Assembly (NCBI GenBank): GCA_902573295.1
Contig: CACGJB010000001.1
Location: 119,815 to 183,814 of the forward strand
Direction: 5' to 3'
Source: an uncultured Pelagibacteraceae bacterium
Lineage (GTDB): Bacteria; Pseudomonadota; Alphaproteobacteria; Pelagibacterales; Pelagibacteraceae
Length of the DNA stretch: 64,000 bases
Positions 38,542 through 46,968 of the stretch are shown piece after piece. The notes beneath the pieces were generated by a model. That model made no database searches. It was not told the DNA's origin and was given only the letters and a program-made list of their open reading frames with translations. Position numbers and translations under genes: made by a program. Positions within the stretch are counted from its first letter, which is position 1, and every line of letters begins with the position of its first letter.

Positions 38542-39693
38542 CTAATTACGATAAATAATTTTAGATTTATCCAGGTCTTTAACAGATTTACAGCCCATAA
38601 GTATCATATTTCTCCTTATTTCTTTGTGCATGTTTTCTAATAGCTTTTCAACACCCTGCTGACCTCCAGCACCTAAACTAAATAAAAAAGCTTTTCCAAA
38701 ACTACAGGCTGTCGCACCTGCTGCTAATGCTTTAAGCACATGCGTTCCTCGTCTAACACCACCATCTAAAATAATTTCCAATTTGTCACCAACCGCATCT
38801 GAAATTGCTTTTACTTGATCAAATGGAGATCTAGATCCATCTAACTGTCTTCCTCCATGGTTTGATATCATTATTGCCGTGCAACCAATATCAATTGCTT
38901 TCTTTGCATCTTCAACTGACATCACTCCTTTTAGTGCCATTGGTTTATTCCATTTTTTTATACAATACTCAGCATCTTTCCAATTCATTGCTGGATCGTA
39001 TTGCTCATTAATATAATCCATTACCGATTTAGCGATATTTGTACCTTTGTCAGTTTTATTTTTTATGTTTGCTAACTCGAATTTTTTATTAGTAAAATAT
39101 TTATAAACCCATCCAGGCCTCATGGCAAAACTTAACAGACTATCTAAAGTAAATTTAGGTGGTGTAGTAAAACCAGTTCTGTGATCACGTTCCCGATTTC
39201 CTGCTACAAGAGTATCGACTGTTATACACATTCCATCAAAATTTGCCCTAGAACATCTTTCAATTAAATCATCTGTAATTGATTTATCTTTATGAATATA
39301 AAGTTGAAAAAGTTTAGGACCACTAGAAATATTTGCCACCTCCTCAATTGAAAAAGATGCCATAGTAGACATGCTATAAATAGTATCGAATTTTTCAGCA
39401 GCTCTTGCAGATGCTTTATCGCCTTCTGGATCATACAAGCTTTGCATTGCCGTTGGCGATAAAAATAAAGGCATACTAATTTTTCTACCAAATACTGTAG
39501 TTGATAAATCTGGCTCACCAACGCTATTAAGAATATTCGGGATTAAATCACAGTCATTAAATGCATCTGTGTTTCTATTAAGTGTTACTTCATCATCCGC
39601 ACCACCATCGATATAATGAAAAATAGGTGCTGGTAATTTTTTTTTTGCTAATTTTCTAAAGTCTTCAAAATTATAACAATCATTTATGTTCAT
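38542..39693 (-). CDS. FMN-dependent alpha-hydroxyacid dehydrogenase, copy 1
   Basis: This 383-residue (beta/alpha)8 enzyme of the glycolate oxidase/L-lactate dehydrogenase family has the N-terminal LAKKKLPAPIFHYIDGGADD, LFLSPTAMQSL, and the active-site block SNHGGRQLDGSRSPFDQ with the catalytic histidine and substrate arginine. It would oxidise an L-2-hydroxyacid to the 2-oxoacid. It lies five bases after a similar gene of the same length, indicating a tandem duplication. The substrate is unknown. Confidence 0.9.
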   Translation of the reverse strand: MNINDCYNFEDFRKLAKKKLPAPIFHYIDGGADDEVTLNRNTDAFNDCDLIPNILNSVGEPDLSTTVFGRKISMPLFLSPTAMQSLYDPEGDKASARAAEKFDTIYSMSTMASFSIEEVANISSGPKLFQLYIHKDKSITDDLIERCSRANFDGMCITVDTLVAGNRERDHRTGFTTPPKFTLDSLLSFAMRPGWVYKYFTNKKFELANIKNKTDKGTNIAKSVMDYINEQYDPAMNWKDAEYCIKKWNKPMALKGVMSVEDAKKAIDIGCTAIMISNHGGRQLDGSRSPFDQVKAISDAVGDKLEIILDGGVRRGTHVLKALAAGATACSFGKAFLFSLGAGGQQGVEKLLENMHKEIRRNMILMGCKSVKDLDKSKIIYRN

Positions 39694-39698
39694 GAATA

Positions 39699-40850
39699 CT
39701 ATCTTCTAAATCTTAAATTACTTCTGTTTAAATCACTAATTTTAGTACAGCCCATTAACTTCATATCTCTTACTAATTCAGATTTATAATTCTCTAAAGC
39801 TCTTTCTACGCCTGCTTGTCCAGCTGCTGCTAAAGCATATAAATAAAGTCTACCACCAGAACATGCTTTTGCACCCAAAGATAGAGCTTTAAGCATATGG
39901 GTGCCTCTATGTATACCCCCTTCACAAATGACATCTAATTTATCTCCAACCGCGTCAACAATTTCTGCAAGTTGATCGAAAGGAGATCTAGATCCATCAA
40001 GTTGTCTTCCACCATGGTTTGAAACCATTATTCCTGTACATCCAATATCTGCTGCTCTCTTAGCATCTTCGACACTCATAACTCCTTTTAAAGCAAAATG
40101 GCCTCCCCATTTGGAGCAAAGTTGTTCAGCATCTTTCCAGTTCATTGACTGATCCAGCATTGTAGAGAAATAATTTCCTATTGAAGAATTTGTGCTTGTG
40201 CCCTCTTTTACAAAATCTTGAAGATGAGGTAATTCAAACTTACCTTTTGTTAAATAATTTATTCCCCACATTGGCTTTGTGGCAAAACTAAATAAACTTG
40301 ATAGTGTTAGTTTAGGCGGTGAAGTAAATCCAGTTCTCAAATCTCTTTCGCGATTTCCGCCTGTTATAGTATCAACAGTTAACGCCATCACATCAAACTT
40401 TGCAGCCTTGGCTCTTTGTAAACAAGAATCATTTAATCCTCTATCTTTATGAAAGTAAAACTGAAACATTTTTGGTGTATCAATCATAGAAGAAATTTCC
40501 TCTACACTAACAGTAGCTAAAGCAGAAACTCCGAACATTGTATTAAATTTTTTTGCTGCTTTACCCACAGCTCTTTCACCATCATAATGAAATAATCTCT
40601 GTAAAGCAGTAGGAGCTAAGTAAAAAGGTAAATCCAGTTTTTTACCAAAAATAGTTGTAGATAAATCAACATGCTCTACACCCCTTAATACATTGGGTAC
40701 CAAATCAACATCATCAAATGCAGAAGTGTTTCTTGCATAAGTTATTTCATCGTCCGCCGCACCATCAATATAGTGAAATATAGGTGAAGGTAATTTTTTT
40801 TTTGCTAATTTTCTAAAATCACTAAAATTATGACAGTCTTTTAAATTCAT
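39699..40850 (-). CDS. FMN-dependent alpha-hydroxyacid dehydrogenase, copy 2
   Basis: This 383-residue paralog of the downstream gene shares the N-terminus (NLKDCHNFSDFRKLAKKKLP), the flavin-binding FYLAPTALQRL, and the active-site block SNHGGRQLDGSRSPFDQ. Residues around the central loop (for example HLQDFVKEGTSTNSSIGNY) and the substrate-facing Phe/Tyr positions differ between the copies, which suggests different 2-hydroxyacids. It starts eight bases after the PagL-like gene in map order and heads the group leading to the aminotransferase. Confidence 0.9.
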   Translation of the reverse strand: MNLKDCHNFSDFRKLAKKKLPSPIFHYIDGAADDEITYARNTSAFDDVDLVPNVLRGVEHVDLSTTIFGKKLDLPFYLAPTALQRLFHYDGERAVGKAAKKFNTMFGVSALATVSVEEISSMIDTPKMFQFYFHKDRGLNDSCLQRAKAAKFDVMALTVDTITGGNRERDLRTGFTSPPKLTLSSLFSFATKPMWGINYLTKGKFELPHLQDFVKEGTSTNSSIGNYFSTMLDQSMNWKDAEQLCSKWGGHFALKGVMSVEDAKRAADIGCTGIMVSNHGGRQLDGSRSPFDQLAEIVDAVGDKLDVICEGGIHRGTHMLKALSLGAKACSGGRLYLYALAAAGQAGVERALENYKSELVRDMKLMGCTKISDLNRSNLRFRR

Positions 40851-40858
40851 AAAATAAT

Positions 40859-41359
40859 TTAAAAGTTTTTCAAAAAATTGAACATATAACTATTTGCCCC
40901 AGGATTCTTATCTCCTAAACTAGCATTAGATACATGATTATAAGATATTCCCAAACTGGAAGTTTTCGAGAGTTCATAAGATAGTTGGACTTCAGACTTA
41001 AATTCAAGAACATGGCCTAAATCTTTACCGTCTCCTTTATGATAAAGACCAGGTGCAAAACTTGGCGTAAAAGTTAAAGCTCCCATATCTACGTTCCATT
41101 CAAATCCAGTATAAATATACACTGCAGAATTTTCCGTTATAAATCCTCCAGTTATTGGGGAAATGTTTCCAATAAAAGTGTTTCTTTCCAAAGTTTCATT
41201 TTGATGTTGAAAACCTACTAAGAGTGCTGACTGTTTGTCATCACTGAAATCAAAATTTCCTGTAAAAAAATTATATTGATGAGAGCTATTTTCTGAAGCT
41301 AAAAGCTTAGTGCAAAAAAATAATGTAAAAAAAAATATACTAAATTTTTTTAAATTCAT
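40859..41359 (-). CDS. PagL-like lipid A 3-O-deacylase/acyloxyacyl hydrolase family protein
   Basis: This 166-residue protein has a Sec signal peptide (cleavage near LLASE, residue 22) and a mature part of alternating hydrophobic strands ending in Phe, as in outer membrane beta-barrels. The segment YNHVSNASLGDKNPG carries H142 and S144 in the HxSNA arrangement of PagL's active site. PagL removes the 3-linked acyl chain of lipid A. The third catalytic residue is not obvious, so activity is uncertain. It lies 16 bases after ccmH. Confidence 0.72.
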   Translation of the reverse strand: MNLKKFSIFFFTLFFCTKLLASENSSHQYNFFTGNFDFSDDKQSALLVGFQHQNETLERNTFIGNISPITGGFITENSAVYIYTGFEWNVDMGALTFTPSFAPGLYHKGDGKDLGHVLEFKSEVQLSYELSKTSSLGISYNHVSNASLGDKNPGANSYMFNFLKNF

Positions 41360-41375
41360 AACTCTTATTATCAGA

Positions 41376-41741
41376 TTAATTATGTTTTTTTTTAAGTTTT
41401 TTAAAGATTATTGCACCACCTAAAAGGAAGATCAATAGAGGCATAAACCAAAGAATATAGGTGTTTTTATTTAATTTAGGATCATACAATATCCATTCCC
41501 CATACTTATTTTTAAAATATTCATAAATTTCAGCATCAGTTAATCCTTCATCAATTTTTCTATCAACTAAAATTTTCAAACTAGTTGCAAACTCTGAGTC
41601 GGAGTCGTAAATTGACTGACCTTGACAAACCAAACAACGAAGGTTTTTAGTTATATTATTTCTTTTATCTAATTCATCAGCTCTAAGCGCACTAAATGTA
41701 TAAAATAAAATAACAATTAAAAAAAATCTTATAATTTTCAT
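41376..41741 (-). CDS. ccmH: Cytochrome c maturation protein CcmH
   Basis: This 121-residue protein has a signal peptide, the heme-ligation motif RCLVCQGQSIYDSDSEFA with its CxxC, and a C-terminal membrane helix (TYILWFMPLLIFLLGGAIIF). It reduces the apocytochrome haem-binding cysteines on the periplasmic side. Its short form corresponds to the N-terminal part of E. coli CcmH, without the TPR (CcmI) part. Its start overlaps ccmG by four bases. Confidence 0.95.
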   Translation of the reverse strand: MKIIRFFLIVILFYTFSALRADELDKRNNITKNLRCLVCQGQSIYDSDSEFATSLKILVDRKIDEGLTDAEIYEYFKNKYGEWILYDPKLNKNTYILWFMPLLIFLLGGAIIFKKLKKKHN

Positions 41742-42256
41742 TTTATCAATAAATTAATTTCATTAACTAATTCTTTATTAAGAGGCCCAATATATTTTTT
41801 AATAATTTGATTATTATAAATTAAAAAAGATTCAGGAACCCCATAAGCTCCCCACTCAATTGCAATTGTACCATCTAAATCAATAAAGATTTCTTTATAA
41901 GGGTTTCCTAGTTCTTTTAAAAAATTTTCTGCATTTTTTAAATTATCCTTATAATTCATCCCAATAATATTTACTTCATTATCTAAATTTAAATTCATTA
42001 AAAAAGGATGCTCTTGTCGACATGGAACACACCAAGATGACCAAATATTTAATAAATAAAACTTATCTAACTCAAAGATACTTGATGATTTCACATTTTC
42101 TCTAGAAAAAAATTCTTTAGAATTAAACACCGGTATTTCTTTTTTTGTATTTACATCTGGAGTGTATATTTTTGAGTCTTCTAGACCTTTGTAAAAAATA
42201 AAAAATATTATCCCAAAAATAATCATAACTGAAAAAGGTAATATTTTATTTTTCAT
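41738..42256 (-). CDS. ccmG: Thiol:disulfide interchange protein CcmG/DsbE
   Basis: This 172-residue thioredoxin-fold protein is anchored by an N-terminal helix (FSVMIIFGIIFFIFYKG) and has the active site WSSWCVPCRQEHP and the family's cis-proline in YGVPESFLI. It supplies reductant to CcmH for cytochrome c assembly in the periplasm. It overlaps ccmF and ccmH by four bases each. Length and motifs are standard. Confidence 0.95.
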   Translation of the reverse strand: MKNKILPFSVMIIFGIIFFIFYKGLEDSKIYTPDVNTKKEIPVFNSKEFFSRENVKSSSIFELDKFYLLNIWSSWCVPCRQEHPFLMNLNLDNEVNIIGMNYKDNLKNAENFLKELGNPYKEIFIDLDGTIAIEWGAYGVPESFLIYNNQIIKKYIGPLNKELVNEINLLIK

Positions 42257-44127
42257 GATCTTTTTTGTAAAAAGCTAACAATGCCCCCAAAAGATATTAG
42301 AATTACTGATAACCAGATCCATAGCATAAATGGTTTAACTTGGTATCTTACGTTGAAAAAATCTTGATTTTGAACCAGATTAATTACAATAAATTTATCT
42401 GACATAAGTGTTGTTTTAATATCAGCTTCACTTGTGGCAATGACAGGTTGATTATAAATTCTCAGCTCTGGCGAAAATCTATCCTCCTCACCATTTAAAT
42501 TACTTATAAAAAAATTCGCAACAATAACATTATAATTTTTTTCTTTTTTCTGATCAACACTTTCAAAAACTATCTTGGTTTTCGAATTTTCAAAAGTTTC
42601 ACCAACCTTAAGATTTGTTATAATTTCGCTTGCAAATAAATTATTAAATAAAATACTTAGGATTAATAAACTAAATCCAAAATGAGCAATATTTTGTGAA
42701 ATATTTTTATATTTTTGTAAAAAAAAATCTCTCAACGTCATGAAGAATAAATAAAGTGCACTCGATATCAAAATTGTATTTATTAAAATATTATGATTAA
42801 AATTTTTTAATACTAAAAATGCTAATAAAATTGAGATAATCAAAAAAGAAATTAAATAAATCTTATCTTCTAGTTGAGATTTGATCCATTTTAATTTTGG
42901 ACCTATCGCCATCATAAGTAAAAATGGAATTAAGAATGGAATTATCAATTTATGATAAAATGGTGGTCCGACAGATATTTTTTGAGAAGAAATTACATCT
43001 AAAAAAATTGGATAGACGGTACCTATTAATACAACTGATAAAAAATACATCATAAACCAGTTATTAATTAATATTGAAGTTTCTTTGCTCAACCAAAAAA
43101 AACTATAAGATTTTCTTTCATTATCTTTATGAAAAAAGAAAAAAATTAAAATAGATAAAAAAATCAAAATGAATAAAAAAACAAGAATAAATAACCCTCT
43201 TTCAGGATCATTGGCAAATGTATGAACTGAATTTAATATTCCTGATCTTACTAAAAATGTTCCACACATACTTAGTGTAAATGTTGCGATAGAAAGAATT
43301 ATTACCCATGAAGTTAAAATAGATTTTTTTTCTAATACTAAAATACAATGCAAAAGTGTGGTTAATGCAAGCCACGGCATTAGAGAAACATTCTCAACTG
43401 GATCCCAAAACCAAAAACCTCCCCAGCCTAATTCGTAATAAGCCCAAATTGATCCGAGCAGTATTCCTAAAGTTAAAAATATCCACGAAATTAAGATCCA
43501 TTTTTTTATATGTGATGCCCAACTAGTAGAAATAATTTTTAAACTTGTTGCCGCCAAAACTGATGAAAAAATAATTGAAGAACCAACATAGCCTAAATAT
43601 AAAACAGGTGGATGAATTGCTAAAGCAGGGTCTTGTAAAATTGGGTTTAATCCAAGACCCTCAGTAGGTATTGGAAAAATATAATTAAATGGATTTGATA
43701 ATTTGATTAAAAATAAAAAGAAACCAACTATTATTATTTGTTGAAAAACTAGAGTTAAAATTTTGTATTTTACTGGTTGATTTTTAGTCCTTACTAAAAA
43801 TAAGAAAATAAATAAAGTTAAAACAAGTAACCATAATAATAAACTACCTTCATGATTCCCCCAAGTTCCACTTATTTTGTAAAATAATGGTTTGGTAGTG
43901 TGAGAATTATTAAATACTGTTTCATTGCTAAAATCCGAAATAACAAAAGAAGAAATCAAACACAAAAAACTAATAACAACAAAAAATAATTGTAAAAATG
44001 TAAATGATAATATTTTGGTATCTAATATGTTTGAGTTGTTAAAATTTTTATATGAAAAATAAAATAACGATAATCCAATAATTAATCCTACTATTAATGA
44101 ATAATATCCAATAAGACTATAGATCAA
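42253..44127 (-). CDS. ccmF: Heme lyase CcmF
   Basis: CcmF (624 residues) is a multi-spanning membrane protein that attaches heme to apocytochrome c. The WWD-type signature is WGGFWFWDPVENVSLMPWL, preceded by ILLGSIWAYYELG, and GTWGNHEGSLLLW lies nearer the N-terminus. A periplasmic loop before the final helix (EDRFSPELRIYNQPVIATSE) is typical. It lies between ccmE (one base away) and ccmG (four-base overlap). Confidence 0.96.
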   Translation of the reverse strand: MIYSLIGYYSLIVGLIIGLSLFYFSYKNFNNSNILDTKILSFTFLQLFFVVISFLCLISSFVISDFSNETVFNNSHTTKPLFYKISGTWGNHEGSLLLWLLVLTLFIFLFLVRTKNQPVKYKILTLVFQQIIIVGFFLFLIKLSNPFNYIFPIPTEGLGLNPILQDPALAIHPPVLYLGYVGSSIIFSSVLAATSLKIISTSWASHIKKWILISWIFLTLGILLGSIWAYYELGWGGFWFWDPVENVSLMPWLALTTLLHCILVLEKKSILTSWVIILSIATFTLSMCGTFLVRSGILNSVHTFANDPERGLFILVFLFILIFLSILIFFFFHKDNERKSYSFFWLSKETSILINNWFMMYFLSVVLIGTVYPIFLDVISSQKISVGPPFYHKLIIPFLIPFLLMMAIGPKLKWIKSQLEDKIYLISFLIISILLAFLVLKNFNHNILINTILISSALYLFFMTLRDFFLQKYKNISQNIAHFGFSLLILSILFNNLFASEIITNLKVGETFENSKTKIVFESVDQKKEKNYNVIVANFFISNLNGEEDRFSPELRIYNQPVIATSEADIKTTLMSDKFIVINLVQNQDFFNVRYQVKPFMLWIWLSVILISFGGIVSFLQKRS

Positions 44128-44128
44128 T

Positions 44129-44548
44129 TTATTTTTCTCCTAACGCTTCTTTTACTTCCGGTGGCATATAATTTTCATCATGCTTAGCTAAAATTTTTGT
44201 TGCAGAGAAAAAGTTTCTATCTTTCAAAAAACCTTCTGCAACAACCCCTTTTCCTTCAGCAAATAAATTTGGTACTGCTCCTGAGTAAGTAACATTTATT
44301 TCATTTTTAAAGTCAGTAATTATAAAATTAACTTCATTTGAACTTATGGAAATAGAGTCTTTTTTAACCATTCCTCCAACTCTTATTTTGCTTTTATCTA
44401 TTTCAGAAAGTGATTTTATTTCAGAAGGAGATTGAAAATATACAACGTTTTCCTCTAATGATTTTAAAATCAAAAATGTTGTTAAAATTAAAGTAATTAA
44501 GATTATTACTACAAACAAAAATCTTAATTTAACTTTTCGACCATACAT
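44129..44548 (-). CDS. ccmE: Heme chaperone CcmE
   Basis: This 139-residue protein has one N-terminal membrane helix ([17 protein letters not shown]) and an OB-fold periplasmic domain ([31 protein letters not shown]). The heme is bound covalently at H123 in [12 protein letters not shown], with Y127 as the usual ligand. It carries heme from CcmC to CcmF. Start codon and length are standard. Confidence 0.95.
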   Translation of the reverse strand: MYGRKVKLRFLFVVIILITLILTTFLILKSLEENVVYFQSPSEIKSLSEIDKSKIRVGGMVKKDSISISSNEVNFIITDFKNEINVTYSGAVPNLFAEGKGVVAEGFLKDRNFFSATKILAKHDENYMPPEVKEALGEK

Positions 44549-44558
44549 GGTTTAAAAG

Positions 44559-44786
44559 TTAATTATTTGTTACGTTTGCTAAAATTTCTTTATTTATTCT
44601 TTGTGATTTTGCAGAATTAGCTTGCTCAGTAGTAAGTGATCCAAATTTAGCAACAAATTTGTTTTGTTCTTTAACAAATTGCATTTTAGTTACCAAATAT
44701 AAACTTAGGAAACTTAATAAGGTAAAGCTAAAAGCAGACAACACGTACACTGCATATCCATTCATAAAAAGTAATTCATTTATCAT
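44559..44786 (-). CDS. ccmD: Heme exporter protein CcmD
   Basis: This 75-residue protein has one transmembrane helix with the CcmD signature MNGYAVYVLSAFSFTLLSFL followed by a charged tail. CcmD binds CcmC and helps release holo-CcmE. The ATG at 44786 overlaps the ccmC stop (ATGA), supporting it; an internal ATG at residue 8 would give a more usual length. The tail is longer than in most CcmD proteins. Confidence 0.85.
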   Translation of the reverse strand: MINELLFMNGYAVYVLSAFSFTLLSFLSLYLVTKMQFVKEQNKFVAKFGSLTTEQANSAKSQRINKEILANVTNN

Positions 44787-45490
44787 AATCTATCTAAGCC
44801 TTTATTTTTAATTTTTATCAGTTCTGTATTATATTTCATTAAGAAAATTAACAATGAAAAAAGAGCAAATGCCGCAGTCATTATCAATAATGGGTAAAGC
44901 ATTGATGAATGAATTGTGCTTTTTGACAAAATATTAATAGATGCAGGTTGATGGAGTGTATTCCACCAATCAACTGAGTACTTTATGATAGGAACATTAA
45001 TAATTCCTAAAATAGTTATAAAAGTTGAAATCTTATAGACTTTTTCCTCCTTATCATAAATTCTCCATACAATTAAATACATTGCATAAAACAAAGCTAA
45101 AATTAGCATTGAAGTAATTCTTGCATCCCAAGCCCACCAAGTTCCCCAAGTTGGTTTTCCCCAAATTGATCCTGTAACTAAAGCTATAATATTAAAAACA
45201 AATCCCGAAGGAGCTAAACTTTTAGAAATTAAAAAAAAGTTTTTGTTTCTAAATACAAAACCACAAATAGATAACAAAGTTATGGAAGAAAATATTCCAA
45301 GTGAAATCCAAGCAGCAGGAACATGAACATACATAATCCTGACTGCATCACTTTGTTTGTAATCTTCAGGAGATATGACTAATGCTTCAACTAAACCAAC
45401 ACTTAATACAACAATAAACAAAAATAAAACGTACTTAGGTGCTTTTGACGTAATTTTGAAAATCTTGTTAGGTTCAAAAAGTTTAAACAT
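44783..45490 (-). CDS. ccmC: Heme exporter/handling protein CcmC
   Basis: CcmC (235 residues) has six membrane helices and the tryptophan-rich heme-handling motif WGTWWAWDARITSMLILAL, with flanking histidines in MYVHVPAAWISLG and TLHQPASI. It loads heme on CcmE. It is the first gene of ccmCDEFGH here; ccmA and ccmB are not in the window. A 179-base gap with a probable RNA element lies upstream. Confidence 0.95.
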   Translation of the reverse strand: MFKLFEPNKIFKITSKAPKYVLFLFIVVLSVGLVEALVISPEDYKQSDAVRIMYVHVPAAWISLGIFSSITLLSICGFVFRNKNFFLISKSLAPSGFVFNIIALVTGSIWGKPTWGTWWAWDARITSMLILALFYAMYLIVWRIYDKEEKVYKISTFITILGIINVPIIKYSVDWWNTLHQPASINILSKSTIHSSMLYPLLIMTAAFALFSLLIFLMKYNTELIKIKNKGLDRL

Positions 45491-45669
45491 ATTTTAATTT
45501 AGAATTTTTTTTGGTGATTTCTATTATGAAATAGTTTTCTGATCAAGAATGCAGAGGGGAGATAATAAGATTGAAATTAACGTTTAACACTCTTGACCAG
45601 AAGATACTAAAAATATAGCTAATTTGTATGGCCTAGATTTGAGCTAAATGTGGTTGAATGATGGTTGCC
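45491..45669 (-). ncRNA. Candidate structured RNA between hspQ and ccmC
   Basis: This 179-base gap is long for this genome. It holds a 15-pair stem, 45537-45551 with 45588-45602, enclosing about 36 bases. Thirteen pairs are Watson-Crick; the other two are A/C mismatches on the plus strand but G-U wobbles on the minus strand, so a minus-strand RNA is favoured. A further stem, TAGCT/AGCTA, lies at 45615-45648, and a short CTATT/AATAG hairpin at 45521-45534. It may be a ccmC leader, an hspQ 3' element or a separate RNA. No known family was recognised. Confidence 0.4.
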
Positions 45670-45990
45670 TTAATTAGAAAGCTTGAAATAACTAGAGCCT
45701 TTTTTTCCTGAAAAAATCTCTTCAATTAAAGGGTGTTTTATTGGTTCATCAGAGTCATCCATCAGTAAGTTTTGCTCAGAAACATAGGCTTCATAAGTTA
45801 TCTCATCATTTTCTGCTAATAGGTGATAAAACGGTTGATCTTTTCTTGGTCTCACATTTTTTGGAATAGATTGATACCATTCCTCAGAATTATTAAATTC
45901 AAAATCAACATCATAAATTACACCTCTAAATTCAAAGTGTTTATGCTTTACGATGTCTCCAATTGAAAATTTAGCTTTTTGAACTGGCAT
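45670..45990 (-). CDS. hspQ: Heat shock protein HspQ (hemimethylated DNA-binding YccV family)
   Basis: This 106-residue protein has the HspQ/YccV barrel pattern: KFSIGDIVKHKHFEFRGVIY, FEFNNSEEWYQSIP, PFYHLLAENDEITYEAYVSE and a short C-terminal tail. In E. coli HspQ, an adaptor or modulator of Lon, and YccV influence proteolysis and DnaA. It is divergent from yciB, with 87 bases between the start codons. The single gene is probably independent. Confidence 0.9.
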   Translation of the reverse strand: MPVQKAKFSIGDIVKHKHFEFRGVIYDVDFEFNNSEEWYQSIPKNVRPRKDQPFYHLLAENDEITYEAYVSEQNLLMDDSDEPIKHPLIEEIFSGKKGSSYFKLSN

Positions 45991-46077
45991 TGATCTTAGT
46001 ATGGGTATTTAGAAATAAAAATCAATGCTAAAAATATAAATGTTTTGTGATGTGGCAAATATGTTAATATCTTTTTA

Positions 46078-46629
46078 GTGAATAAATCTTTTTTAAAATT
46101 TGTTACTGATTTCGGTCCTTTAGCAATATTTTTTTTCTATTATTATAATAGTGGTAAAAATTTATCAGTAGCAATACCTCCACTGATAGTTGCAACTTTA
46201 GTTGCATTAGCAGTGGTTTGGTTTTTTGAAAAAAAAATTCCTCCAATGCCTTTGGTGAGTGGAATTTTAATTACTTTTTTTGGTGGATTAACTATCTACT
46301 TTAATGATCCTATATTTATTTATGTAAAACCAACAATCATCAATATTATGTTTGCTCTTGCATTATTTTTTGGGAAATATTTTACCAATGAACCTATTCT
46401 TAAAAAAATTATGGGTAAATCTATTCCTCTAACCGATATTGGATGGGAAATTCTTAATAAACGATGGATGTATTTTTTCTTTGGCCTTGCTTTATTAAAT
46501 GAATTTATTTGGAGAACACAAACAGAAGAATTTTGGGTTAATTTTAAAGTGTGGGGAATGCTTCCAATTACAATAATATTCACGGGGTTCCAAGTACCAT
46601 TGATTAATAAACATAAAATTGATGCTTAG
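46078..46629 (+). CDS. yciB: Inner membrane protein YciB/IspZ (septation protein A family)
   Basis: This 183-residue protein has five to six membrane helices and the family stretches FVTDFGPLAIFFFYYY, KKIPPMPLVSGILITFFGGL, TIYFNDPIFIYVKPTIIN and LALLNEFIWRTQTEEFWVNF. It is involved in cell envelope and septum integrity in other bacteria. The start is GTG at 46078; no better ATG is near the N-terminal motif. Its end overlaps the next gene by eight bases. Confidence 0.93.
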   Translation: MNKSFLKFVTDFGPLAIFFFYYYNSGKNLSVAIPPLIVATLVALAVVWFFEKKIPPMPLVSGILITFFGGLTIYFNDPIFIYVKPTIINIMFALALFFGKYFTNEPILKKIMGKSIPLTDIGWEILNKRWMYFFFGLALLNEFIWRTQTEEFWVNFKVWGMLPITIIFTGFQVPLINKHKIDA

Positions 46630-46966
46630 TAATTTAAAATTAGTAGTAAATAATCCTCATAATAAGATTGAAGAAAAACATTTTTTTGAAAAAGATGAGC
46701 TAAAAATTATATTAGATTTATATGCCAAGATGGTTTCGGAAGGTTCTTGGAAAGATTATGGTTTAAGTATATCAAGTAAACAAGTGGGGTTTAGTGTTTT
46801 TAGAAATGCTGCTGAAAATGCCCTATATAAAATTTGTAAAAATTTTAAGCCTAAAAATAAAAACCTTAAATATTTGATTACTGATACGAGTGGTAAAATA
46901 CTAAAAAATTCTTACGATCTTAGAATTTTATTAAAAAATACCAACTGGAAGAAACTTCAAAAATAA
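46622..46966 (+). CDS. DUF2794 family protein
   Basis: This 114-residue protein matches the alphaproteobacterial DUF2794 pattern: FEKDELKIILDLYAKMVSEG, SWKDYGLSIS, FSVFRNAAENALYKI and SYDLRILLKN. The function is unknown. I prefer the ATG at 46622 over a TTG one codon upstream. It overlaps yciB and ends two bases from the convergent Bax inhibitor gene. A small basic protein with no membrane segment. Confidence 0.85.
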   Translation: MLSNLKLVVNNPHNKIEEKHFFEKDELKIILDLYAKMVSEGSWKDYGLSISSKQVGFSVFRNAAENALYKICKNFKPKNKNLKYLITDTSGKILKNSYDLRILLKNTNWKKLQK

Positions 46967-46968
46967 AT

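Noticed and set aside
45491..45669. 6S RNA in the hspQ-ccmC gap
   Set aside because: The central bubble and flanking conserved motifs of 6S RNA could not be found; only a long stem and small hairpins are evident.
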